A stretch of 45,336 nucleotides of DNA from Phycisphaerales bacterium (GTDB lineage: Bacteria; Planctomycetota; Phycisphaerae; Sedimentisphaerales; UBA12454), in NCBI GenBank assembly GCA_003142595.1, contig PLMU01000015.1, forward strand, positions 1 to 45,336, written 5' to 3'. Shown in pieces: positions 17,095 to 26,190 of the stretch (the stretch's first letter is position 1; each line of letters begins with the position of its first letter). A program made the position numbers and the translations under genes. The notes beneath the pieces were generated by a model. It saw nothing but the letters and a program-made list of their open reading frames with translations. It made no database searches and was not told the DNA's origin.

Positions 17095-18555
17095 TCATAA
17101 ATCATGCCCGCAATATGAAAGATTAAAACTTTTATTGCAAAGCGGAAAATCGGAAATCTGCTGGTTACGCAAAGCTATCGCGATAGCCGGCCAGTTATGA
17201 AAAGACGGATCAACTATTTTATAATGTAAAAGCTGACCATTATTTCCGGTAATTGCTGTATGACAGATTTCACCTCTCCAGCCTTCCACAAGACTAACAG
17301 CAATTTTATTCGCAGCCAAAGCGGAAGGATTTGATAAAGTTTGTCCATCAGGCAGATTCTCAAGTTCATTTTCGATAAAGTTTACGCTTTTTTGAATCTC
17401 AAGCCAACGGATATAAGCCCTTGCGAATACATCGCCGGTGTCCCAGGTAGAAATTGGAATTTGACTAAATTGATAAGCACCGCTTGCGAAATTAAATCTT
17501 GCGTCGCGTTCAAGCCCGCAGGCTTTCGCAGGAACACCAACCACCCCCAAATCAATACAATCTTTTTGAGTCAATACCCCGGTATCGTCAAAACGGTCTA
17601 AAACCGAAGGCGTTTCCCATAAAAGATTAACGGCATTTGAAACATCTTTGAAAGCGGCTTTTATTCTTTGCTTTAAATCGGAAATATTTGAATTATCAAT
17701 GTCATAATTTACTCCGCCGGGACTTACAAGACCTCTGCCGAAACGATTTCCGCAAAGAACCGCCGTCATATTTAAAAAGTCTCCACGAATTCTGCCGCAA
17801 AAAGAAGAGGTCGGCAAATAACCAACATCTCCGGCCAGAGCACCTAAATCTCCCGTATGATTCGCCAGTCTTTCAAGCTCAAGAGCAATCGCCCTTATAA
17901 TGTTAGCGCGGGCAGGAACATAGCAATTTGAAAGGCTTTCCATAACCTGAGAATATGCCAAACTGTGCCCTATGGTAGTATCGCCAGCTAAAGTCTCCAT
18001 ATAATGAATCAATCTTTTTTGCTCGCCGCTGCGGATTGCTTTTTCAATACCTCTATGCTGATAACCCAAAGAAATTTCAAGATGAAATACATTTTCGCCA
18101 TTACATTGAAACCTGAAATGTCCCGACTCAATAATTCCCGCGTGAACAGGGCCTACAGCTACTTCGTGGATTTCAGAACCGGCAACTTTGAAAAAGTCCG
18201 TAATGCCGATTAAAGATGAATCAGGAAATCTTACAGGTTTAAGCCAGGGATGACCCTGGGGTATAATAGAAAACTGCTCAGCTATTTCTCTTTCAAACAA
18301 ATGTGCCTGCGGGCAAGCCGGCGTCAAAGAAGGATAACTTTTTGATACCTTACTCGATAAAAGATAAAGGCTGCCATTGGTATCATCGGCCAAAACGCAA
18401 ACAAGCTTATCTGCCGGCATCGCAAAAAGTGTTGCTATCCGTAAACCGCTGTTTACCTGTTCTATTATAGTCTGTCTGAATTTTAAAATATCCAGGCAAG
18501 GCACATTTTTAAAATCATTCACTCCGCAATTATAAATTTTCAGCATATTCTCCAT
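17095..18555 (-). CDS. hyfG: NiFe-hydrogenase-like large subunit without nickel ligands (Ehr)
   Basis: The 486-aa protein has an N-terminal NuoC-like domain (residues 1-120, ending HPWLKPVRFP) and a NuoD/HycE-like domain. Where catalytic hydrogenases have RxCGxC, this has LAGDTTIGHSLAY (189-201). Where they have DPCxxC near the C-terminus, it has DPSFHNWPAIAIAL and ends FNLSYCGHDL. All four Ni-binding cysteines are therefore missing, so it cannot form a NiFe site. This is the hallmark of Ehr complexes, whose electron acceptor is not established. It starts at ATG 18555 overlapping the hyfF stop (TGATG), with GGAGG upstream, instead of a longer frame from 18579. Confidence 0.88.
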   Translation of the reverse strand: MENMLKIYNCGVNDFKNVPCLDILKFRQTIIEQVNSGLRIATLFAMPADKLVCVLADDTNGSLYLLSSKVSKSYPSLTPACPQAHLFEREIAEQFSIIPQGHPWLKPVRFPDSSLIGITDFFKVAGSEIHEVAVGPVHAGIIESGHFRFQCNGENVFHLEISLGYQHRGIEKAIRSGEQKRLIHYMETLAGDTTIGHSLAYSQVMESLSNCYVPARANIIRAIALELERLANHTGDLGALAGDVGYLPTSSFCGRIRGDFLNMTAVLCGNRFGRGLVSPGGVNYDIDNSNISDLKQRIKAAFKDVSNAVNLLWETPSVLDRFDDTGVLTQKDCIDLGVVGVPAKACGLERDARFNFASGAYQFSQIPISTWDTGDVFARAYIRWLEIQKSVNFIENELENLPDGQTLSNPSALAANKIAVSLVEGWRGEICHTAITGNNGQLLHYKIVDPSFHNWPAIAIALRNQQISDFPLCNKSFNLSYCGHDL

Positions 18556-20030
18556 CAGTTGCCTCCAACCAGCATGCAAATGTCGTGCAGAAAATTTCTA
18601 AACGTAGAAGGGATGAATAATCCTAATACTAAAATCAGCAATATCATAATAGCAGGAGGGACTACGGATAAAAATCTTTGTTTTAAGGCAACCTTCTCAA
18701 TCCCCTGCTCCGGACTGCCCTGTGTCATCCTGATACAAATTGTCGCGAAACCAATGAAAACTATAACAAGCAAAACAAGATAAGCACCAGAAACGAAAAA
18801 CCTGCCCTGCTCGATACCGGCCTTGAGAATCGTAAATTCACTGATAAACGTTCCGAAAGGAGGAAAACCTGTGATTGATAATATGCCTGCCAGCCACAAA
18901 AAAGCTGAAATAGGAATCACTTTAAACATTCCCTGGACATCATTCGTCCTTTTGGTTTTATAGACCGCTAAAATATTTCCCGCGACTAAAAATAACGCCG
19001 CTTTTGTCAGAGAATGATTTACAAGATGAAGCATAGAACCGAAAACAGCCGCTTTTCCAAGTCCCAAACCAATCGCGACAATTCCCATATGCTCGACACT
19101 CGAATAGGCAAGCATTCTTTTATAATCAGCCTGTCTTATTATATAAACGGCCGCAACCAGCATCGAAACCAGTCCTAACGCGATGAGCAAATCACCGGCA
19201 AAATCACCAAGGCCCGCAGCCGTACAAACCTGAAATGTCCTGAAAATCCCCAAGAAAGCACAATTGAGCATAGCGCCGGAAAGAAGCGAAGATATAACGG
19301 AAGGCGCCTCGCTGTGAGCGTCCGGCAACCAGGTATGCATAGGAGCAAGTCCCATTTTTGTTCCATAGCCGACAAGAATGAATATAAATGCCGCTTTGAG
19401 CCATTTGACATTCAATACGTTTGCGTATTTTACAAGTTCGCCCGCGAGCAGCGACACAGGTTTTTCTCCGCCGGTTGACGCAGCCACCGCAAGAAAGAAA
19501 TTACCCAAAAGTGCGATAGCTATACCAACCGAACAAATCATCAGGTATTTCCACGTCGCCTCAAGTGAGCGATGATGCCGATGAAAATAAATCAACGGAG
19601 CGCTGGTCAGCGTGGTCAGTTCAATCGCGACCCAAATCAATCCAAAATGCTGACTTAACGCAAGAAACGTCATCGACGCCAGAAGAAAAAGCATACAACA
19701 AATAAAAATCGCTTCAGGAACATTCGAAAATATAATATCTTCCTGAAAATCTTTTATTTGCTGATGTTTTTCATTCTTAAGATAACTAATCGCGTAAAAA
19801 CCGGCTCCAAGAAAAAGGCCGCTGGTAATGCTTAAAATAAGCTGCCCGATTCGGTCAAGTCCGAGCCAGTTATTGAATAAAGCCGCAGGCGGGAAAAACC
19901 AGAATGAACAAGTTAAAATAAAATGTAATACAGCCGCAGTGCCCAGCAGGAAATATCTCAGGCTGGCATTTCTGCTAACCAAAGATAAAACACCCGCCAA
20001 AAACGGTATAAATATCAATGCCAATAACAC
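18555..20030 (-). CDS. hyfF: Proton-pumping antiporter-like subunit (HyfF-like)
   Basis: This 491-aa polytopic membrane protein is of the NuoL/M/N-MrpD family. It contains the conserved pump core MGLAPMHTWLPDAHSEAPS with the helix 7-8 lysine region, and ALTKAALFLVAGNILAVY and ITGFPPFGTFISEF further on. It is one of two antiporter-type modules of the complex, likely translocating H+ or Na+. It starts with GTG 20030 behind AGGAG, one base after the hyfE stop. The long C-terminal lateral helix of NuoL is absent, as expected for HyfF. Confidence 0.88.
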   Translation of the reverse strand: MLLALIFIPFLAGVLSLVSRNASLRYFLLGTAAVLHFILTCSFWFFPPAALFNNWLGLDRIGQLILSITSGLFLGAGFYAISYLKNEKHQQIKDFQEDIIFSNVPEAIFICCMLFLLASMTFLALSQHFGLIWVAIELTTLTSAPLIYFHRHHRSLEATWKYLMICSVGIAIALLGNFFLAVAASTGGEKPVSLLAGELVKYANVLNVKWLKAAFIFILVGYGTKMGLAPMHTWLPDAHSEAPSVISSLLSGAMLNCAFLGIFRTFQVCTAAGLGDFAGDLLIALGLVSMLVAAVYIIRQADYKRMLAYSSVEHMGIVAIGLGLGKAAVFGSMLHLVNHSLTKAALFLVAGNILAVYKTKRTNDVQGMFKVIPISAFLWLAGILSITGFPPFGTFISEFTILKAGIEQGRFFVSGAYLVLLVIVFIGFATICIRMTQGSPEQGIEKVALKQRFLSVVPPAIMILLILVLGLFIPSTFRNFLHDICMLVGGN

Positions 20031-20031
20031 G

Positions 20032-20664
20032 CTAACTCCTTAATGTTGAGAGCTGGTCGGTCTCAATATGGTCAAATTCTCTGGAAATATGGAAAATCGT
20101 TATGCCCATAACAAAAACAGCAACAAAAGCATCCAGCAGAACCGCAAGCTCGACAAGCAGCGGCTGTTTTTGCGGCAATATAACTCCGAACATATAAATT
20201 CCATTTTCAAAAATCAAATAACCGATTACCTGAGTCAAAGCCATCTTGCGGGTTATAATCAGATACAATCCGACAAATGCAGTAAATATTGACACCGGCA
20301 AAACTGCCGAGTTTGCCGGGGTAATGGTAAGTGGTAAATTTTTGCTAATCCACCATGAAAGAACTATGGCGCCAAGGCCAATCAGCAGCGACATGCCATA
20401 TCCTACGTAAGGTTTTTTCTCGCGATGTATATTTAACTGACTTAAAGTCCTCAACAGCATCGAAGGGAACAAAATCGCCTTTACGCTAATTGCTATTATC
20501 GAAAAAATCACAAGTTGTATATCGAATTGCCCCCCTGCCACAGGCAAAACCCCTAAAATAATCCCCTGGAAGGCAATAACCTTTATGCAGGTGCTTAGTC
20601 TGCTGGTCGAGAGAATAATCAAATTCACCAAAGTCAGAAAAATCATCATAAATTCAATTAACAT
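20032..20664 (-). CDS. hyfE: Membrane subunit HyfE-like
   Basis: This 210-aa hydrophobic protein has about seven helices. It starts MLIEFMMIFLTLVNLIILS and ends with a charged tail HISREFDHIETD. FENGIYMFG and QPLLVELAVLLDAFVAVFV are the conserved NuoK-like part of HyfE, with its membrane glutamates. The open frame extends upstream to 20889, but ATG 20664 fits the family start and lies two bases after the hyfC stop. It forms part of the membrane ion channel linking the antiporter modules. Confidence 0.85.
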   Translation of the reverse strand: MLIEFMMIFLTLVNLIILSTSRLSTCIKVIAFQGIILGVLPVAGGQFDIQLVIFSIIAISVKAILFPSMLLRTLSQLNIHREKKPYVGYGMSLLIGLGAIVLSWWISKNLPLTITPANSAVLPVSIFTAFVGLYLIITRKMALTQVIGYLIFENGIYMFGVILPQKQPLLVELAVLLDAFVAVFVMGITIFHISREFDHIETDQLSTLRS

Positions 20665-20666
20665 TT

Positions 20667-21587
20667 TTATTTCCTCAAAACAAAAACCATTGCCAGTACC
20701 GCGAAAACCGTCGCAATAAAAATAAAGTGAGGGACAAACAATAATTTCAGCCTCGCTATGCACGACTCTATAATTCCGACTACAACAGAAACGCAAAGCA
20801 CCGCTAAAACGCAAATACCAAGGTTGGGCCAAAAGCCAAAACCGATATCCGGTATCAGCACTCCCGCAAAAAGTGCCGTGAATACCCAAAGTTTTAACGC
20901 AGAAGCGAATACTATAAACGCAAAATCCGGTCCGCTGCTGTCTAATACCATAACCTCATGTATCATTGTCAATTCAAGATGAGTATTGGGGTCGTCAACC
21001 GGAATTCTCGCGTTTTCCGTAAGCAGAACGATTATAAGCGTCGCAGCGACAAATAAAATTATAGAAATATGTGAAAGCCAAAATTTGCTTGTAATAGAAA
21101 CAAGAATTTCTGATAAAGATAATTTCCCTGTTCCGCAGGCAATCGCAGCCAAAGCCAGAAACAACGCAGGTTCAGTTAAAGCGGAAAATTGAGCCTCCCT
21201 GCTTGCCCCCATTCCCTCGAAACTTGAACCTGTATCCAAAGCGGCGATTATCGTAAAAAATCTTATCAGGGCAAATAAATAAATGACCAGGAAAATGTCT
21301 CCATCGAAAAAGATAACCGCTTTGCTGTGTCCCAAAGGAATAAATAATGTAATAAGGAGAATGGCCGATAAGTTAATAATGGGACCTGCCCTGAAAATCC
21401 AGCCGGTAGTTTTGCTGTAAACCACGCCTTTATGGACCAGCTTCCAAAGGTCAAAATATGTTTGAAACAGAGGCTGGCCTTTTCTGCCGGCAAAAAATGC
21501 CTTCGTTCTGTTAATGATTCCGAATAACAGTGGCGACAGAATCAAGGCCAGTATTGGCTGAATTATTCTAATAGATATATTGTCCAT
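20667..21587 (-). CDS. hyfC: NuoH-like membrane anchor (HyfC/HycD-like)
   Basis: The 306-aa membrane protein is a NuoH/HycD homologue. GRKGQPLFQTYFDLWKLVHK near residue 35, FEGMGASREAQFSALTEPAL near 125 and VDDPNTHLELTMIHEVMVLD near 195-215 are the conserved quinone-site or connecting segments with their acidic residues. It couples the peripheral arm (HyfG/HyfI) to the antiporter subunits. It abuts hyfB with no gap. Confidence 0.9.
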   Translation of the reverse strand: MDNISIRIIQPILALILSPLLFGIINRTKAFFAGRKGQPLFQTYFDLWKLVHKGVVYSKTTGWIFRAGPIINLSAILLITLFIPLGHSKAVIFFDGDIFLVIYLFALIRFFTIIAALDTGSSFEGMGASREAQFSALTEPALFLALAAIACGTGKLSLSEILVSITSKFWLSHISIILFVAATLIIVLLTENARIPVDDPNTHLELTMIHEVMVLDSSGPDFAFIVFASALKLWVFTALFAGVLIPDIGFGFWPNLGICVLAVLCVSVVVGIIESCIARLKLLFVPHFIFIATVFAVLAMVFVLRK

Positions 21588-23588
21588 TTATCTTAGTTTC
21601 CAAATAATTAAAGCAATTAAAGTCAGAGCGATATACAAAATATAAAGCTGGATATTTCCGCCCTGTAACCATCTGAGCCTGCCCAGGAGCAGATAAATCA
21701 CTCTAAAAATCGGATTAAATAAATAATCCCGACTCACTTCCGGCGTGGAGCTTTCGAATTGTCCTTCAACCGGAAACAAATCCTTAATAGGCTCAGTTAT
21801 TTTCCTGGTGCGCAAAATCATTTTGAAGGTATCAACAAGAGGCTGAGCAAAAGACGACGCTGTATATTGCATTCTCGCGTCAGGTTTGGCGTAACCGCAA
21901 TCCCATGTTGGAGCGATACTTACTTTTTCAGCAGAAAGCATTTTCTTTCTGATAAACAAAAGAATCGCAATTGCCGCGAAAAGACAAAAAGCCGCGAAAG
22001 ATACTTTTATTAAAATATTGCTTAAAGGCAAAATCTGTGAACTCACAACATCCGGCCCAATTCCCGCAATTTGTGAAATGCACTGCTTTAGCCAATTAAT
22101 CGTAATTGATGAAAACAGACCTATGAATACACATAATGCCGCCAGGATAATCATAGGCACCAGCATTATCATGGATGATTCCTGAACATTCATCGCGTGT
22201 TTGCTCCTCGGCTCACCAAGAAATACTATTCCATATACTTTCGTAAAACACGCAAGAGCAAGTCCGCCGATTAGAGCCAGCGAACCGATTATAATAATTG
22301 ATACTGCCGCAAGGTCCAATTGCTTTGTAATCAGTCCCTTGAATGAACCTGTATAAATCAAAAATTCGCTGATAAAACCATTCAAAGGCGGTATTCCGCA
22401 AATCGCAACAGCTCCGATTAAAAATGTTACGGAAGTTACGAACATATTTTTTCCAAGCCCGCCCAGTTCATCGATTTCTCTTGTGCCAGCGGCACTGACC
22501 ACTGAACCGGCTCCTAAAAATAAAAGCCCTTTGAACAATGCGTGATTTAAAATATGTAAAATTGCCCCGCCGAAACCTAATATGGCCAGGATTTGGCTGC
22601 CTGAGTTTATGCCGACAACGCCCAATCCCAGCCCCATTGTAATAATCCCGATATTTTCAACGCTGTGATATGCAAGGAGTCTTTTTATATCGTGCTGCGC
22701 CAGTGCGAATAAAACTCCGATTACTCCCGATACGGCTCCGACGATTATCAGCAGCCAGCCCCACCATAACGGCGGATTAGGTAAAAATGTCAGCACACGA
22801 ATAATTCCATAAATTCCGGTCTTTATCATTACGCCGCTCATAAGAGCCGATACATGACTTGGCGCAGCCGGATGCGCTTCAGGCAGCCAGATATGAAATG
22901 GAACTAAACCTGCTTTTGTCCCAAAACCTACTAAACTTAAAATAAAAATTATCGATGCCATCGAAGACGGCAGCAGTTTAATTGCTGCAAATTTATCAAA
23001 ATCCAGTGAATTACTTTCTCTGCCAAGTAATATAAACATCACAAGCAAAAACGCGGTCCCTATATGTGTTGCTATCAAATATACTATACCGGCCTGCCTG
23101 ACGTGTTTATGTTCATCTTCGAATGTAACCAGGAAAAAGGAGGCAATTGACATTATTTCCCAGCAAATCAAAAAAAGCATTCCATTTGCCGAGACTACGA
23201 CCATTGCCATTGAAGATATAAGAACATTGAAGAAGAAAATTGCTTTTGCCAATGACTTGTTTTTGTATTCAAGAAGATACCTGCTGCCGTAAATTGCTGT
23301 TATTATTGAAAGAATAAAAATACATAAGAGAAAAAATGCTGATATAGCGTCGATTTCAACAAAAAAAGCTCCAAAGGGTATCGACCATGCTATATATAAA
23401 GATTCTTTCCCGCCAGAAAGCAAAACTTTAATCGCGGGAATTAGTCCCAGGATCGAACCTGAAACTGCGCCAAGTGTACCAACAAGTATAGATAATTTCT
23501 GTTTTCTCCAAAACAGCAGTGACAGTATGCCCCCGAAAAAAATTAAAAAGACACCCACCAGAAATATTTTTATCGAATAATAAAACAT
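21588..23588 (-). CDS. hyfB: Proton-pumping antiporter-like subunit (HyfB-like)
   Basis: This 666-aa polytopic protein has the antiporter core GTKAGLVPFHIWLPEAHPAAPS near residue 220, LLAYHSVENIGIITMGLG, and HILNHALFKGLLFLGAG. A C-terminal extension contains WDCGYAKPDARMQYTASSFAQP, the HyfB/HycC signature. It is the larger of the two pumps. It starts 21 bases after the HTH-EIIA regulator gene, so the regulator is in the same transcript. Confidence 0.9.
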   Translation of the reverse strand: MFYYSIKIFLVGVFLIFFGGILSLLFWRKQKLSILVGTLGAVSGSILGLIPAIKVLLSGGKESLYIAWSIPFGAFFVEIDAISAFFLLCIFILSIITAIYGSRYLLEYKNKSLAKAIFFFNVLISSMAMVVVSANGMLFLICWEIMSIASFFLVTFEDEHKHVRQAGIVYLIATHIGTAFLLVMFILLGRESNSLDFDKFAAIKLLPSSMASIIFILSLVGFGTKAGLVPFHIWLPEAHPAAPSHVSALMSGVMIKTGIYGIIRVLTFLPNPPLWWGWLLIIVGAVSGVIGVLFALAQHDIKRLLAYHSVENIGIITMGLGLGVVGINSGSQILAILGFGGAILHILNHALFKGLLFLGAGSVVSAAGTREIDELGGLGKNMFVTSVTFLIGAVAICGIPPLNGFISEFLIYTGSFKGLITKQLDLAAVSIIIIGSLALIGGLALACFTKVYGIVFLGEPRSKHAMNVQESSMIMLVPMIILAALCVFIGLFSSITINWLKQCISQIAGIGPDVVSSQILPLSNILIKVSFAAFCLFAAIAILLFIRKKMLSAEKVSIAPTWDCGYAKPDARMQYTASSFAQPLVDTFKMILRTRKITEPIKDLFPVEGQFESSTPEVSRDYLFNPIFRVIYLLLGRLRWLQGGNIQLYILYIALTLIALIIWKLR

Positions 23589-23609
23589 AGATTATCTCAA
23601 GGAAAAAGA

Positions 23610-24299
23610 TTATGGCGTGACGGTTTTTTCAACCTCCGCATCAATCCGTTTTAAATGTTCCAGGATTTCTTCCCTGTTTGCCTGGTTTTTAAGGGCGAGT
23701 TTAAAATTATTATCCCTTAAAGCATATCCTAATTTAGACAATATATTAAGATGAGCCCGCACAGTCGGGCTTACGATTGTAAACAAACAATACACTGGCT
23801 GCGAATCGATAGCCCCGAAATCCACTGGATTTTCGAGGAAACATAAATTTACCATCAGGCCCGGTACATGCAAAACGATTGGGTTGCGAACGTGAGGAAT
23901 CGCGATACCCTCTCCGATACCGGTCGACGCCAATGCCTCTCTTGCCAGAAGAACGTTACAAAGAAATTGTCTGTCAACCTCTTGCGGAAGGTTCATAAGT
24001 TCTACAACACTGCGAATCGCCGATGGCTTGTCTTTCCCGCCGACTCTGTAGTGAATTCCGCCAAGTTTTAGAGCCTCATATAAGCTTTCGGCCGGATTCT
24101 TTTCACTTTCAGGCTCATTAAACAAATCAACTGATACATTGATTTTGTTGGCGGTAGCCCATTCGAGCAATTCAGCACGATTAAAACGGTATTGATTGTT
24201 TACCCTGTAGCCGGGCAGTGAATTATGCTGAACCCATCTGTAAACCGTTTTCTCGCTTACACTTAACAATTCTGCTACGTCTTTTACCCTAAGCTGCAT
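23610..24299 (-). CDS. Excisionase-type HTH fused to a PTS EIIA (PtsN-like) domain
   Basis: Residues 1-50 are a MerR/excisionase-type DNA-binding domain (LRVKDVAELLSVSEKTVYRW, then a YRFNRAELLEWA wing). Residues 75-225 are a PTS EIIA type-2 domain with the phosphorylatable histidine in IAIPH (His136). EIIA-Ntr domains report nitrogen/carbon status through phosphorylation. Fused to DNA-binding they act as regulators, although this type is often uncharacterised. Being the first gene of the Ehr operon, it probably controls that operon or feeds phosphorylation state into it. The 215-base leader upstream holds no obvious gene. Confidence 0.88.
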   Translation of the reverse strand: MQLRVKDVAELLSVSEKTVYRWVQHNSLPGYRVNNQYRFNRAELLEWATANKINVSVDLFNEPESEKNPAESLYEALKLGGIHYRVGGKDKPSAIRSVVELMNLPQEVDRQFLCNVLLAREALASTGIGEGIAIPHVRNPIVLHVPGLMVNLCFLENPVDFGAIDSQPVYCLFTIVSPTVRAHLNILSKLGYALRDNNFKLALKNQANREEILEHLKRIDAEVEKTVTP

Positions 24300-24514
24300 A
24301 ATAACCTTTAAACATCTACTTTTGTCTTATGATTTGGACATTAGAGGACATATTTTCGTGTTTGTGCATCATTTGTCAAATATAAAAATACCCCCGTTTA
24401 ACAAAAATATTGGGCTTTAACGGCGCAGGAACAACTACTGTTTGTGCTGCTCAATAGCGTAAGGTATAAAAACTCATAGCTTCGGCCATTTTTACTTTTA
24501 ACATCTGCAAAAAA

Positions 24515-24868
24515 TTAAGCAACCTTTCGATAGCTCTTTAAAAGCCCACCAATAAAATCTTTCCGGACAATATTTCTGGCTGCCACTTTTGATAGCACGG
24601 TGCAACCCTGCCATCTGTTGGGCTTAACAATCGCAACCACTTGCTCCATCAAATCCCTGCCCATTGCCAAAGCTGCTTCAACCAACGTTCGTCTATCATC
24701 ATCTGTAAAGACGATACGTTTCTTGATATTAGACTTGAGAATCTTGTTCTCCGCACGAAGATATTCATTCTGAAGTGTCAATTCTCGGCACAATAGCCGA
24801 GCAATCGTTGCTATGATCGGTACATTTAACCATTTATTAGTAGTTGTTTGATTCGCTGTACTTTTCAT
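24515..24868 (-). pseudogene. Transposase N-terminal fragment (integrase-core type)
   Basis: The 117-aa frame starts MKSTANQTTTNKWLNVPI and contains LRAENKILKSNIKKRIVFTDDDRRTLVE and ALAMGRDLMEQVVAIVKP. This is the typical start of rve-type transposases that go on with a helix-turn-helix and a DDE core. After IVKPNRW the sequence leaves the family and ends, so the catalytic part is lost. A related 5' fragment lies at 40727-40847 with the same upstream sequence. It is a relic, not an active element. Confidence 0.65.
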
Positions 24869-24973
24869 CAGCGAAGTTTATCATAAATGCTTGATTTTTC
24901 AAGAATTAAACAGTATTATATATGTACGATTCAGGTAGCTATATATTTTTGTACCGCACGTGATAAAAATCTA

Positions 24974-25064
24974 TTGTCAATTGTGACAGTAGAAAATATA
25001 ATAAGAAAAGTTCGGAGCAAAGATTCAAAAATAACTGGTTTATATGGCTGGATGAATTTTTGCA
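24974..25064. repeat. Mobile-element remnant repeat shared with 44114-44206
   Basis: GTGACAGTAGAAAATATAAT, then an AAAGATTCAAAAATAACTG block and TATATGGCTGGATGAATTTT, recur almost base for base at 44114-44206. The GTGACAGTAGAAAA part also occurs near 16264 and 36058, in each case in sequence resembling the integrase gene's 3' flank. It marks element ends scattered through the window. Confidence 0.6.
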
Positions 25065-25100
25065 CCTGCGAATCGGCTTAGCGATTTTCGCCTGCCCCTG

Positions 25101-26186
25101 TTACTGGGACTGTGAATTCTCCTTGTGTATTGTGTTTCGCAATGCTTGCGGATTATAGGAATTGCAAATAGCAATGTCATAAGTTATTTCTCCCGCCTCG
25201 TACAGTTCCAGCAATGAATCGTCCAAACTGTGCATACCCTGCTTACGACCCAATTGTATGATACTGAGCAATTGATGCAATTCCTTGTCACGAATGTGTT
25301 TTCGTACAGCAGCATTCATGACAAGCAGTTCTGTCGCCAATATTCTATCCTTCTTATTCGCTGAAGGAATAAGTCTTTGAGCCAAAACTCCCTGAAGGCA
25401 GTTCGCCAGTTGAGTAAAAATCTGTGACTGTTGATTTTCAGGAAAAATAGACACAATTCGTTCAACAGTTTGCAGAGTATTAGGTGTATGACAGGTTGCA
25501 ATAACAAGATGTCCTGTCTCTGCAGCTACCAGGGCTGTCTCTGTAGTTTCAAGGTCACGCATTTCTCCGATGCAGATAACGTCAGGATTCTGGCGAAGCA
25601 CATGAATCAATGCGCTGCCAAATGACTTTACATCTGTATGCAGTTCCTGTTGTACGATAATAGATTTTTTCTGTAGGTGCACATATTCTACAGGGTCTTC
25701 GATGGTAATTATTTTACATCGCCGTTCGCTGTTGATCAGGTCCACTATATAGTTTAAAGTCGTCGTTTTTCCGCTTCCCGTAGGCCCCGTTATCAAAATC
25801 AGGCCACCAGCGAGCCTGCTTAAGTCTTCTATTTCTTTAGGCAGCCGCAGATCTTTCCGGCTTTTAATGTGTGATACGACCGGTCTTATGGCCATTTCAG
25901 GATTACCGCCGTGGTAATAAATTGAAATGCGAAATCGGCCTAACTTGGGGTCGTTAAGAGAACAGCAAAGCTGCCAGTCTCGCTCAAAAGTTTTTTTCTG
26001 CTCATCGTTTAAAAGACTGTAACATAATCTTGCCGTATCCTCCCGCTTGAGAGGCGCAATATCGGCCAGAATTATCTCGCCATTTATTCGAAACGTCGGC
26101 GGTAAATTGGCAACAATATGAATATCTGACGCGTTTTCACGACGGGCAAGTGACAATATACGCTGTACTTCTGCTGATACCGGCAT
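25101..26186 (-). CDS. pilT: PilT-like type IV pilus/secretion retraction ATPase
   Basis: The 361-aa GspE/PilT ATPase has an N-terminal PAS-like domain (ASDIHIVANLPPTFRING), Walker A GPTGSGKTT at 134-142, an Asp box TIEDPVEYVH at 161-170, Walker B VICIGEMRD at 203-211 and the His box HLVIATCHTPNT. GEMRD and the lack of an extended N-terminus point to PilT rather than PilB. No pilin, PilC or secretin genes are nearby. It is the last gene of a nine-gene operon around a Ycf46-like AAA ATPase, so it may have been co-opted for something other than twitching. It starts four bases after the TPR gene. Confidence 0.88.
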   Translation of the reverse strand: MPVSAEVQRILSLARRENASDIHIVANLPPTFRINGEIILADIAPLKREDTARLCYSLLNDEQKKTFERDWQLCCSLNDPKLGRFRISIYYHGGNPEMAIRPVVSHIKSRKDLRLPKEIEDLSRLAGGLILITGPTGSGKTTTLNYIVDLINSERRCKIITIEDPVEYVHLQKKSIIVQQELHTDVKSFGSALIHVLRQNPDVICIGEMRDLETTETALVAAETGHLVIATCHTPNTLQTVERIVSIFPENQQSQIFTQLANCLQGVLAQRLIPSANKKDRILATELLVMNAAVRKHIRDKELHQLLSIIQLGRKQGMHSLDDSLLELYEAGEITYDIAICNSYNPQALRNTIHKENSQSQ

Positions 26187-26190
26187 AATT

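Noticed and set aside
16332-23588. Reading the cluster as a formate hydrogenlyase or true hydrogenase-4
   Set aside because: The large subunit has no nickel cysteines, and no formate dehydrogenase or hydrogenase maturation genes are nearby.
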